This document shows positions 1 to 5,898 of a stretch of DNA of 23,470 bases, piece by piece; the stretch's first letter is position 1, and the number at the start of each line of letters is the position of its first letter. The stretch is from a virus, in IMG/VR virus record IMGVR_UViG_3300034375_006907, positions 1 through 23,470 of that record. One strand, written 5' to 3'. Under the pieces are notes generated by a model. The model searched no databases. It was not told the DNA's origin and saw nothing but the letters and a program-made list of their open reading frames with translations. The position numbers and the translations under genes were made by a program.

Positions 1-265
1 TCATGTCACCTAGAACCTCGCCTGTGAGCCACTCTAGGCGCGTTCTGTTGTCTGTGGGGTCCAAGTCATCACTCCACCCACTGTAAAGCTCGCTGTGGGC
101 ACACAGGGGTGTTATAGCCCCAATTAGCTCGTGCTGCTTGACAGCACCGCGGTAGAGCAAGATAGCCCAGACAAACGGCTTGACGTCTGCGTGCGTGAGC
201 TTCGGGGTCTCGTCAAACAGAAGTCCCAGAGTTCCGGGGGCGACTTCCGCTTCTTCAATGTTCAT
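1..265 (-). CDS. Hypothetical protein, 3' end outside window
   Basis: An open frame of 88 codons runs from an ATG at 265 to the window edge without a stop; the protein begins MNIEEAEVAPGTLGLLFDET. I do not recognise the family. The product is acidic at its N terminus and has no clear membrane segment or catalytic motif. It follows the single-stranded DNA-binding protein gene on the same strand. Its ATG directly touches the T-tract of an intrinsic terminator (266-293), so no normal ribosome-binding site is visible. A degenerate late-type motif (GATACACTGG, 302-293) lies just upstream. Weak codon-level evidence only, but the frame is uninterrupted and uses the same codon style as its neighbours. 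Confidence 0.6.
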   Translation of the reverse strand, partial: MNIEEAEVAPGTLGLLFDETPKLTHADVKPFVWAILLYRGAVKQHELIGAITPLCAHSELYSGWSDDLDPTDNRTRLEWLTGEVLGDM

Positions 266-293
266 AAAAAAAGAGGGGCTTGGTGGGCCCCTC
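266..293 (-). terminator. Intrinsic terminator after the SSB gene, abutting the next ATG
   Basis: On the minus strand a 7-bp stem GAGGGGC/GCCCCTC (293-287 with 279-273) with a 7-nt loop is followed by seven T residues (272-266). The T-tract is immediately followed by the ATG of the next gene at 265, so terminator and translation start are fused. Confidence 0.8.
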
Positions 294-305
294 CAGTGTA
301 TCAGA

Positions 306-656
306 TCAGAAGGCGTCTCCGCCACTCTCTTTACGCTCTTTGTAAGGTTGGTTAACACGAGCGTCTTTCACGTCAAGATAGGTCTTGCCGTTGTACTCGC
401 GCTGAACCAGCTGCCCAGTCACGGAGACGAAGTCACCACGCTCCAGTCGGTCGGGCAGGAACTCAGCAGCTTTGCCGCCGACCTGTACCTTGTAGAACTG
501 GCCAGGCTTGTCTTCTTTGTCCCCCTTGAAGTAGAAGTACTCAGTGTCGCGGACAGAGAACTCAGCGATGGTGTAGTCATTGCCGAGGGTCTTCAGGGTC
601 ACAGGCTCTTCGCCTTGCTTGCAGACGACTGTACCTGAAATGTTAACCTGTGCCAT
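306..656 (-). CDS. ssb: Single-stranded DNA-binding protein (OB fold)
   Basis: The 116-aa product has the layout of a short SSB-like OB-fold protein. It opens with a beta strand, MAQVNISGTVV, then has alternating strands (YTIAEFSVRDTEYFYF, residues about 28-43; FYKVQVGGKAAEFLPDRLERG, about 54-74) and the typical SSB phrase GDFVSVTGQLVQREYNGKTYLDVK (about 74-97). The C terminus is acidic to neutral (SGGDAF). It is expected to coat single-stranded DNA during phage replication and recombination. It lies 30 bp downstream of the sigma gene and near an annealing protein, which fits. The ATG at 656 has no strong Shine-Dalgarno sequence. An extended -10 promoter overlaps the stop codon of the sigma gene just upstream. 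Confidence 0.85.
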   Translation of the reverse strand: MAQVNISGTVVCKQGEEPVTLKTLGNDYTIAEFSVRDTEYFYFKGDKEDKPGQFYKVQVGGKAAEFLPDRLERGDFVSVTGQLVQREYNGKTYLDVKDARVNQPYKERKESGGDAF

Positions 657-685
657 GGGTGGGGTCCCTATTTGATTACCCCTCC

Positions 686-694
686 ATTATACCA
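686..694 (-). promoter_or_regulatory. Extended -10 promoter for the SSB gene
   Basis: The minus strand reads CTGGTATAATGG: a perfect TATAAT (691-686) with the TG dinucleotide of an extended -10. It overlaps the TAA stop of the sigma gene and lies 30 bp from the SSB start. No good -35 is visible at 17 bp. The same CTGGTATAnTG pattern recurs at 2288 and 5807. Confidence 0.6.
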
Positions 695-1463
695 GCTTCC
701 GCATTTTAGCAATGGCGCCATCAACGAGGCGACGGGCATGGGTCTGGCTGACCTTGACTCGGGTAGCAGCCGTAGACAGACGGCCCCCCTTAGCGTACTC
801 CATCACCAGGTCCTGCACCTTGGGCTCGACCTGTGCCTGTGCCAGCAGGTCACGGAGTTTAAGGATTGCCTTGTCTTGGCTGGCGGCAGATCCCTCAGTA
901 GAGGGCTGCTCAAGGATGTCAGCTAAAGTAATGGCGTCATCGTCAGAACCCATGGGCTTGTCGAGAGACAGGGGCTCAGCGGTGGCGTAACGGGCCAGGT
1001 CAACAAGTCGAGTGTTCTTAGGGGTGCGCTTGGTATTGCTCAGGCAGCCGTGGGTCTTAAGGTGGTTGACCTCATGCACCAGGTTCTCGGGCACGTAGAT
1101 CGGTTGCTCCTTCTGGATCATGTAGCGACCGAGCTTCTGCTTAATCCAGGGCACAGCGATGGTAGAGATCCGGGTGTTACGAGAAGCGTCGTAGCGGCTA
1201 ATAGCATGGCGCAGGCCCAGAACACCTTCCTGCAGCAGGTCTGCACTTAGTTCAGTGCCCCAGCGAAGGCGACGGCGATCAGAATAAGACTTGACGGTGG
1301 TATACACCAGCTTGAGATTGCCCTGGCAGATCTTGTTGATCAGGACGTTGCGACGCTTCTCGTCGGTAGTGCGACCCAGTTCAGCGAGCAGTTCAGTGGT
1401 GCGAACCTTGTCGATGGCGTGGTTGCCAGCGGTATTGAGCCAGGAAGTAACGGAGTCGGCCAT
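687..1463 (-). CDS. Phage RNA polymerase sigma factor (sigma-70 family)
   Basis: The 258-aa product carries a recognisable sigma-70 core. Region 2.1 is around GNLKLVYTTVKSY (48-60). Regions 2.2-2.4 are DLLQEGVLGLRHAISRYD (75-92) followed by the TRISTIAVPWIKQKLGRYM segment (97-115), equivalent to the FSTYAxWWIRQ element that melts and reads the -10 box. A region-3 like stretch IYVPENLVHEVNHL follows (122-135). The phrase PLSLDKPMGSDDDAITLADI (164-183) resembles the region 3.2 linker. A region-4 helix-turn-helix lies at the end (LSTAATRVKVSQTHARRLVDGAIAKMRKL, 229-257). It should direct host RNA polymerase to phage promoters, most plausibly the late motif described here. A strong sigma-70 promoter lies upstream, so the host enzyme can make it. 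It differs from T4 gp55 in having a region 4. Confidence 0.9.
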   Translation of the reverse strand: MADSVTSWLNTAGNHAIDKVRTTELLAELGRTTDEKRRNVLINKICQGNLKLVYTTVKSYSDRRRLRWGTELSADLLQEGVLGLRHAISRYDASRNTRISTIAVPWIKQKLGRYMIQKEQPIYVPENLVHEVNHLKTHGCLSNTKRTPKNTRLVDLARYATAEPLSLDKPMGSDDDAITLADILEQPSTEGSAASQDKAILKLRDLLAQAQVEPKVQDLVMEYAKGGRLSTAATRVKVSQTHARRLVDGAIAKMRKLV

Positions 1464-1486
1464 GGTTGTTTGGTGGTGGTGTCTTA

Positions 1487-1516
1487 ATTGTAAACAGAAA
1501 AATCGAGGGCTGTCAA
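1487..1516 (-). promoter_or_regulatory. Sigma-70 promoter of the phage sigma gene
   Basis: The minus strand carries TTGACA (1516-1511) and TACAAT (1492-1487) separated by exactly 18 bp, a near-consensus host promoter 24 bp upstream of the sigma ATG. The -35 hexamer lies largely in the loop of the upstream terminator hairpin (1502-1524). Confidence 0.75.
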
Positions 1517-1524
1517 CCCTCGAT
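1498..1524 (-). terminator. Intrinsic terminator upstream of the sigma gene
   Basis: An 8-bp perfect stem ATCGAGGG/CCCTCGAT (1524-1517 with 1509-1502), 7-nt loop, then a short T-tract (1502-1498). It is the second of two tandem terminators after the annealing-protein gene and insulates the sigma gene from read-through. Confidence 0.7.
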
Positions 1525-1552
1525 CGATAAGTCTTCTGTGATGGTTCCCTTG

Positions 1553-1579
1553 AAAAAGGCAGCCAAGCTATTAGCTGCC
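1553..1579 (-). terminator. Intrinsic terminator after the annealing-protein gene
   Basis: Stem GGCAGC/GCTGCC (1579-1574 with 1563-1558), loop of 10 nt, followed by TTTTT (1557-1553). It lies just after the stop codon at 1589, on the same strand. Confidence 0.7.
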
Positions 1580-1588
1580 CTTATCAGA

Positions 1589-2263
1589 TCACCATCCTGA
1601 GCCGTCTTCGTCACCTGCGGGGGCGAACTTGGCGTTGAGGGCTTCGACTTCGTCGGCTGTTTTCTTGGCGACGGTTGCGACACCCTTGGCGTAGTCACCC
1701 TTGATGAGACCGAGGAGTCCGTCGACGGCAAAGGTTGTGAAACCTTTTTCGAGGGCTGCTTCGCGAAAGCTGGCCTCTGTAGCCTCCTCCTTGGCCGGTG
1801 CAGCAGCCTTGGCGGCAGGTGCAGCCTTGGGGGCTTCAGAAGGAGCCTCATCGCTCTGGTAGCCGCTTTCCAGGGGCATCTTAGCCCACAGCTCATAAGC
1901 CAGACCGAAGACGAATGCCGCGGCCATGCAAGTACCACGACGCTGGGTGTCGGTGATGTCGCGAGCGGTGATCTTCTCGTAAGGGATCGCGTTGTTGCGG
2001 TGATCCATCACAGCCTGGGGGATGGCAGGAGTCTCAGAGCCGTCGACGTGGACGAATTGGATCAGCAGGTAAGCGCCAACAGGAGCTTTGTGAAGCAGGC
2101 TGCCATCATCGGCAGTGATGCAGCTAGCAGTCCAACCAGGAGCGTGCTCACGCAGCAGGTGCAGGGTGCGGGACCAGTTGATGTAGGCGGCGCTGAACTT
2201 ACCGGTGCCGATCTTCTCGACCAGGTCCTTGGTAGCAACGCCAGCAAGATTAGGCAGGGTCAT
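1589..2263 (-). CDS. Sak-like single-strand annealing protein (DUF1071 type)
   Basis: The 224-aa product matches, by eye, the DUF1071/Sak single-strand annealing family (Rad52 superfamily). GKFSAAYINWSRTLHLLREH (21-40) resembles the family's 'KxxYxSWAxAW' start. VMDHRNNAIPYEKITARDIT (85-104) matches the conserved 'PVMDxxNkpI...Tx.DINxA.qR' block. TQRRGTCMAAAFVFGLAYELW (106-126) matches the 'R.L.KaiA.fGLG' helix. An Ala/Pro/Lys-rich linker (139-165) joins a short helical C-terminal part. It should anneal complementary strands with the SSB nearby, supporting recombination-dependent replication. An extended -10 promoter (2288) precedes it and no Shine-Dalgarno is seen before the ATG. The family assignment is from memory of motifs. 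Confidence 0.75.
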   Translation of the reverse strand: MTLPNLAGVATKDLVEKIGTGKFSAAYINWSRTLHLLREHAPGWTASCITADDGSLLHKAPVGAYLLIQFVHVDGSETPAIPQAVMDHRNNAIPYEKITARDITDTQRRGTCMAAAFVFGLAYELWAKMPLESGYQSDEAPSEAPKAAPAAKAAAPAKEEATEASFREAALEKGFTTFAVDGLLGLIKGDYAKGVATVAKKTADEVEALNAKFAPAGDEDGSGW

Positions 2264-2287
2264 TTGGTTTCGTCGGGGGACCCACTC

Positions 2288-2296
2288 AATATACCA
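2288..2296 (-). promoter_or_regulatory. Extended -10 promoter for the annealing-protein gene
   Basis: The minus strand reads CCTGGTATATTGAGTGGG, with TATATT at 2293-2288 and an extended -10 TG at 2296-2295. It sits just after the stop codon of the upstream gene and 25 bp from the ATG at 2263. Its context closely matches the promoter before the SSB gene. Confidence 0.55.
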
Positions 2297-2299
2297 GGT

Positions 2300-2557
2300 T
2301 TATCGACCTTTGCGCTTGCGGTGGTAACGACGCGCAATAACCCTCCTGGCCTCTATGGGGTTCTCGTCGCGGTACAGACACCTGAAGCCATACAGGTACC
2401 ACTTGGGCCACAGCTTGACGCCCTTGAGGAGCTTCCACAGGTACTCCTCGCGATCAGGGGTGTGTAAGATCATCTTCCCGATCGCCCTTCCCCCTTCCTC
2501 GTAAGCCGCTATGAGGTCCTGGTCTTGCTTGTAGTTTTTTGGATCCTTCCGTCCCAT
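2300..2557 (-). CDS. Small basic hypothetical protein
   Basis: The 85-aa product starts MGRKDPKNYKQDQDLIAAYE and ends in a strongly basic tail (RRVIARRYHRKRKGR). It is Trp- and Tyr-rich in the middle (LWKLLKGVKLWPKWYLYGF, about 40-58), with no transmembrane segment. I do not recognise a family; the basic tail suggests nucleic-acid binding, which is inference. It is transcribed away from the initiator gene across the iteron-like control region, so it may be one of the earliest genes and subject to the same operator. Its ATG has no Shine-Dalgarno sequence (CAAATAACACTATG). Confidence 0.7.
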   Translation of the reverse strand: MGRKDPKNYKQDQDLIAAYEEGGRAIGKMILHTPDREEYLWKLLKGVKLWPKWYLYGFRCLYRDENPIEARRVIARRYHRKRKGR

Positions 2558-2595
2558 AGTGTTATTTGTGTTATGTATTAATATATAAAGAGGGT

Positions 2596-2671
2596 ATCGG
2601 ATTTGATCGGATATTTTATCGGATCTGATCGGATGTCTTATCGGATTTGACCGTATACGACGAAATCCGAT
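2596..2671 (+). repeat. Iteron-like array of ATCGGAT boxes
   Basis: Five exact direct copies of ATCGGAT start at 2596, 2606, 2618, 2628 and 2640. A degenerate copy (ACCGTAT) lies at 2650 and an exact inverted copy (ATCCGAT) at 2665-2671. Spacing alternates 10 and 12 bp, giving pairs with a 22-bp period, about two helical turns. The boxes overlap the -35 (2647) and touch the -10 (2671) of the initiator promoter, so whatever binds them would also control transcription. Confidence 0.85.
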
Positions 2672-2676
2672 ATACT
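2647..2676 (+). promoter_or_regulatory. Sigma-70 promoter of the replication operon
   Basis: TTGACC (2647-2652) and TATACT (2671-2676) are spaced by 18 bp, 23 bp before the initiator ATG. Spacing equals that of the sigma-gene promoter. The -35 overlaps the end of the fifth ATCGGAT box and the start of the degenerate sixth. The first base of the -10 is the last base of the inverted box, which points to autoregulation. Confidence 0.7.
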
Positions 2677-2698
2677 GGGCTCAGACCACCCCCGAACC

Positions 2699-3580
2699 AT
2701 GTTCAGCATCGCGTTTACAGAACCCAGTCGCGACTTCGTCCAAACAGACAAAGCGCTCCTAAGGTGCCCGCATTTGACCGACGGCCAGAAGATCACCTGG
2801 CAGCTGATCGCCAGCGTCTGCTGGTATGGAGAGTCTTCCAAAACGATCAATGGCTGGGCCGACGTCTCCAAGGCCAATGGCATCGAGTACAAGAAATTTA
2901 TGGACCGCCTCAAGAGCCTTAAGCGGGCTGGCGGGCTGATCGTCAATGACGACGGCGAATGGGAGCTGGTCGTCCCGACAGCAAAGCATGAGCCAACCAT
3001 CCAGGACGAAGTCGAGGACCAGGGTAAGCGCAAGCACAATATGTCCCAAAAGGACTCCTGGGAGCTTGTGAAGGAAGGATGGAACAAGAACAAGCCTGAC
3101 TCATGGCTCCGTCTCGATGGCTCCATGAACCTGCCCGTAATGATCGCCCTTGAAACACAGGCTAAACGGCTGGAGATCCAGCGTGAGCAGTACGGAGAGT
3201 TTGTCGGCCAGGTTTGCCGCGGGGCTACTGCTGACTCTTGGTGGTCAAGCCAGAACATGAAGGCCAGTAGCGTGTTCGGCTTCTCGAAGGTCTCCGACAA
3301 GAAGTTCGAGAATGTTGAGAAGCTTTACAAGGCTGGCAGCAAGGTTGAGAAGAAGGTAGATTATCAGAGCGACGCAGAAGTCTTCGCCAGGTATGCTGTC
3401 TATGGATACACCCGGTCTAAGATCGAGCGCATCCAAGTCAAGGACTACAACGAAGCTGCTGAGATCGCCACCAAGCACAATCCAGAGGACACCTTCGTTC
3501 TTTACTTTGCACCCAACCGAGAGAAGCCAGTGTTCTGGACTGGCATCTACACCGACCGTACTCGCTACCTGTTCGCCTGA
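2699..3580 (+). CDS. Replication initiator-like winged-helix protein
   Basis: The 293-aa product has an N-terminal helical domain (about 20-92) that reads like a winged helix of phage and plasmid replication proteins. LTDGQKITWQLIASVCWYG (26-44) is followed by SKTINGWADVSKANGIEYKKF (47-67), a lysine-rich helix DRLKSLKRAGG (69-79) and a wing-like hairpin LIVNDDGEWELVVP (80-93). The middle is charged and the C terminus (about 218-293) is a mixed alpha/beta segment I do not recognise. Its position fits an initiator or helicase loader: iterons and an AT-rich tract lie immediately upstream and a DnaB-type helicase overlaps its stop codon (TGATG). The role is inferred mainly from context. It could instead be only a repressor of the divergent region. 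Confidence 0.6.
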   Translation: MFSIAFTEPSRDFVQTDKALLRCPHLTDGQKITWQLIASVCWYGESSKTINGWADVSKANGIEYKKFMDRLKSLKRAGGLIVNDDGEWELVVPTAKHEPTIQDEVEDQGKRKHNMSQKDSWELVKEGWNKNKPDSWLRLDGSMNLPVMIALETQAKRLEIQREQYGEFVGQVCRGATADSWWSSQNMKASSVFGFSKVSDKKFENVEKLYKAGSKVEKKVDYQSDAEVFARYAVYGYTRSKIERIQVKDYNEAAEIATKHNPEDTFVLYFAPNREKPVFWTGIYTDRTRYLFA

Positions 3581-5322
3581 TGTCATTCCCCCACTACATT
3601 CAAGAAGCTGTACGCCTTGGCCTCCTGGTCGAGGAGGGTGGTCAGATCGTTGACTGCAAAAAGGATGAGGTCGAGACAGTGCTGGGAACGGCTCGCATCG
3701 TCGAGAAGCTGCAGCCAACCACAACTGCTGAGGTTGAGAACACCACGGACCAAGAAGCTATAGTTCTGTGTCGCATCCTCAACTCACCACACGGTACTGC
3801 CCGTGAGTTGTGGTCTCAGCTTCGTGTCGGCTTTGGCGTGGCTCACGACCAGGCTATCCCCCTCAACCTATGGTCGACCTCTGAGTTCAAGGCTGTCGGC
3901 AACGAAATCGACCGCACTTACCTGAACCAGCGGGACAATCAGGTTATCAGTCGAGAAGGTCTGATCGGCAGCTACGTTGCGCTGCAGCCAGCCTCTCAGC
4001 TCGTTGATCCTATTTCCTTCAACCAGGTCGTAGGCAATCTCGGCCACGAGGAGGCGATGGCCGCCTATGGTGACGCTGGCTCGGAGTGGGAGGTTGCACT
4101 AGACCTGCTCCGTAAAGCTCGTGTCAAGGCCCTCTACCAGGAAATGCTCCAAGAGGTTGCACAGGTTCAGCGTGCAGACACCAAACTGGAGAAGCAGATC
4201 GAGTTCCAGCAGGGTCGTCTGATGGAGTGTCTCGGCCTACTGCAGGGGTCCCTGGGCAATCAAGGTAACGCGGTCGATGCTGTTGAGGACCTTCTAGCTC
4301 CCCAGAACGGCGGCGTGTCGATTATCGACCAGATCATGAATGCTCGCACCAAGGCCGCGCCCGTCAGCACTGGAATCCAGGCGATGGATCTGGATATGGA
4401 GGGTGGCGTCCGTCCGGCAGGCCAGGAAACTGGAGGCAGGTTGTTCACACTAGCTGCCCGCACCGGTATCGGTAAAACCGTCTTGGGTGTACATGCGTTT
4501 GTCAACCTGGCCATGGGCGGCCTGACTGTTGGCTTCATCTCCGCAGAACTTGACCGCGCCGCTATCTACGCTCGGATCTGGGCTAATGCCACCAAGGTCG
4601 CTTATCTCAGCAAGAAAAACGCCCCCATGGCCGATGCTGGGGATCTGATGCGTAACTGCGTGACCGTGGGTAGCATCGAGTCCCCCGACAAGGATCGAGA
4701 GAAGCACGCAATGTTGATCTCAGAAGCGGCCATGCTGGTGCAAGCAGCCGGTGGCAAGATGCTGATCGAGGATCCCTGGGGCGCCAACGTGGATGAGGTG
4801 ATCAACTCCCTTCGCTCCATGAAGGCAAAGAACCCGGAGCTTCGCGCTGCCGTAGTGGATCACTTCCACGTATTGGGTCGACACAAGGGTGCTCCCGCCT
4901 CTGAAGCTGCAATGCTTGAAGAGCGTGCTTACAAGCTAATGACATGCGCCAAGGAGTTAGGCATTGACCTGATTGTTCTGGCTCAGATGAATCGCGTTGG
5001 CATGGACATGCTTGGCAAGAAGCAGCCGCCTGGCCTAGACCAGATTCGTGGCACCGACGCTCTGTCCCACGTCAGCCACGCTGTCTGGATCGTCCGTAAG
5101 GAGATGGAGGCGGTTGACGGGAAAGACGAATGGACCAAACGACTGGAGTTTCATCATGCCAAGACTCGTGGGCGCCAAGCTTACTGGGATACCTCCAAGG
5201 AAGCTATGACTGGAATCAACGGAAACCTTGGGTGCTCTATCCTGGAGATGGATTACTCCTTCAGCTCGGTACGATCAGACAATACCTTGAGCCAGATCCA
5301 GCAAACCGGAGGATCCTTATGA
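3580..5322 (+). CDS. dnaB: DnaB-type replicative DNA helicase
   Basis: The 580-aa product has a DnaB/RecA-fold helicase core. Walker A is ARTGIGKT (293-300), followed by FISAELDRAAIYARIWA (319-335), the DnaB 'SlEMs...l..R' element. Walker B is LRAAVVDHFHVLG (421-433), then LIVLAQMNR (464-472), QIRGTDALSHVSHAVWIVRK (488-507) and a C-terminal KTRGR (528-532) at the arginine-finger position. It should unwind the phage replication fork as a hexamer. The N-terminal part (1-290) is about 60 residues longer than in typical bacterial DnaB; residues 50-140 may be the usual helical N-terminal domain. The ATG at 3580 overlaps the upstream stop codon, showing translational coupling. No primase gene is in the window. 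Confidence 0.88.
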   Translation: MSFPHYIQEAVRLGLLVEEGGQIVDCKKDEVETVLGTARIVEKLQPTTTAEVENTTDQEAIVLCRILNSPHGTARELWSQLRVGFGVAHDQAIPLNLWSTSEFKAVGNEIDRTYLNQRDNQVISREGLIGSYVALQPASQLVDPISFNQVVGNLGHEEAMAAYGDAGSEWEVALDLLRKARVKALYQEMLQEVAQVQRADTKLEKQIEFQQGRLMECLGLLQGSLGNQGNAVDAVEDLLAPQNGGVSIIDQIMNARTKAAPVSTGIQAMDLDMEGGVRPAGQETGGRLFTLAARTGIGKTVLGVHAFVNLAMGGLTVGFISAELDRAAIYARIWANATKVAYLSKKNAPMADAGDLMRNCVTVGSIESPDKDREKHAMLISEAAMLVQAAGGKMLIEDPWGANVDEVINSLRSMKAKNPELRAAVVDHFHVLGRHKGAPASEAAMLEERAYKLMTCAKELGIDLIVLAQMNRVGMDMLGKKQPPGLDQIRGTDALSHVSHAVWIVRKEMEAVDGKDEWTKRLEFHHAKTRGRQAYWDTSKEAMTGINGNLGCSILEMDYSFSSVRSDNTLSQIQQTGGSL

Positions 5323-5354
5323 GTCGGTAAACTGGAGGTGGAATAAAGGAAACG

Positions 5355-5801
5355 ATGAAGAACTTCCTGTTTGAAGCAACAACCCGATTCACCTACGCCC
5401 TAATCTGGTTCAGTGACAGGTTCTTCGCGTTTCCAGTCGCCATTTTGATGTGGCTACAACAAACAGCTCGCGTTAGCGTTGCTAGCGTGGGCTATTTCTT
5501 TATGAAAAAGATCGACGAAACACGCTGCAAAGTGGTCGAGGCTGAGAGCGAAGCGGATCCCGCTGAACTCAAAGTGCAGTCAATGGAGCTTAAACTGCTT
5601 GAGTCATCCTACAAGGTTCGCGACCACGCCCAAGAGACCGGTGACTGGACGGATCACCACACCGAGGCTATTGAGGCCATCGGCACTGCCCTGCTGTTGG
5701 ACATCGGCTGGGATGAACAGTCTGTCGAGCAGCACATGAAGTCTGTCGTGGAGTCGATCGACGGCCTTGAGTTCGACGCCTGGTTCGAGGATGACGACTG
5801 A
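5355..5801 (+). CDS. Hypothetical protein with N-terminal hydrophobic segments
   Basis: The 148-aa product has an aromatic and hydrophobic N terminus (about 12-50, including ALIWFSDRFFAFPVAILMWL) that could be one or two membrane helices. A soluble acidic region follows with two likely helices (about 58-90 and 101-140), ending in FDAWFEDDD. I recognise no family. It follows the helicase gene by 32 bp and has a clear Shine-Dalgarno (AAAGGAAACG before the ATG), unlike many genes here, so it belongs to the replication operon. A terminator at 5851-5882 closes the operon. Confidence 0.75.
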   Translation: MKNFLFEATTRFTYALIWFSDRFFAFPVAILMWLQQTARVSVASVGYFFMKKIDETRCKVVEAESEADPAELKVQSMELKLLESSYKVRDHAQETGDWTDHHTEAIEAIGTALLLDIGWDEQSVEQHMKSVVESIDGLEFDAWFEDDD

Positions 5802-5803
5802 CC

Positions 5804-5812
5804 TGGTATACT
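5804..5812 (+). promoter_or_regulatory. Extended -10 promoter inside the replication operon end
   Basis: TGGTATACT (5804-5812) is an extended -10 at the stop codon of the 148-aa gene; the context CTGGTATACTGAAGGGG matches the promoters before the SSB and annealing-protein genes. A transcript starting near 5819 would meet the terminator at 5851-5882. That would give an RNA of about 60 nt, with a strong Shine-Dalgarno and a 7-codon reading frame (MVGLSVG, 5824-5847). Confidence 0.45.
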
Positions 5813-5850
5813 GAAGGGGAGTCATGGTTGGCTTATCGGTGGGTTGACAA

Positions 5851-5882
5851 GGGCAGGGGTTCACGCCTCTGCCCTTTTCTTT
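5851..5882 (+). terminator. Intrinsic terminator closing the replication operon
   Basis: Stem GGGCAGGGG/CCTCTGCCC (5851-5859 with 5866-5874, one G-U pair), 6-nt loop, followed by TTTTCTTT. It separates the replication genes from the HNH gene. Confidence 0.8.
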
Positions 5883-5883
5883 A

Positions 5884-5892
5884 TGGTATGAT
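5884..5892 (+). promoter_or_regulatory. Extended -10 promoter for the HNH gene, possibly leaderless
   Basis: TGGTATGAT (5884-5892) is an extended -10 ending only 6 bp before the ATG at 5899. Initiation at the usual distance would place the first base at or next to the start codon. No Shine-Dalgarno is present, consistent with a leaderless message. The site lies right after the terminator T-tract. Confidence 0.5.
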
Positions 5893-5898
5893 GGGGCT

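Larger units (their letters stand above)
2558..2698. other. Candidate replication origin / divergent control region
   Basis: This 141-bp gap separates the divergent genes at 2557 and 2699. Its left half (about 2556-2594) is very AT-rich (TTATGTATTAATATATAAAG), as expected for a DNA-unwinding element or a -10 region. Its right half carries seven ATCGGAT-type boxes. The adjacent plus-strand genes encode a winged-helix initiator-like protein and a DnaB-type helicase. AT-rich DNA plus iterons plus initiator is the layout of theta-type origins such as lambda or iteron plasmids. Origin function is inferred. Confidence 0.5.

Noticed and set aside
1513-1938. A 141-codon minus-strand frame overlapping the annealing-protein gene
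   Set aside because: It is a shifted frame of the linker and C-terminal part of the annealing protein, Arg/Pro-rich and ending across terminators. It shows no sign of a programmed frameshift.
2596-2671. Possible CRISPR array
   Set aside because: Repeats are 7 bp with 3-5 bp between them, far too short; they fit protein-binding iterons instead.
2638-3300. A 220-codon minus-strand frame across the initiator gene and iterons
   Set aside because: Antisense to the initiator gene; low-complexity sequence without domain signs, and it would run through the origin-like control region.
5844-5849. A perfect TTGACA before the HNH gene as a -35 box
   Set aside because: The TATGAT -10 is 37 bp away and no -10 lies at 16-19 bp; the hexamer is part of the end of the short MVGLSVG frame and flanks the terminator stem.
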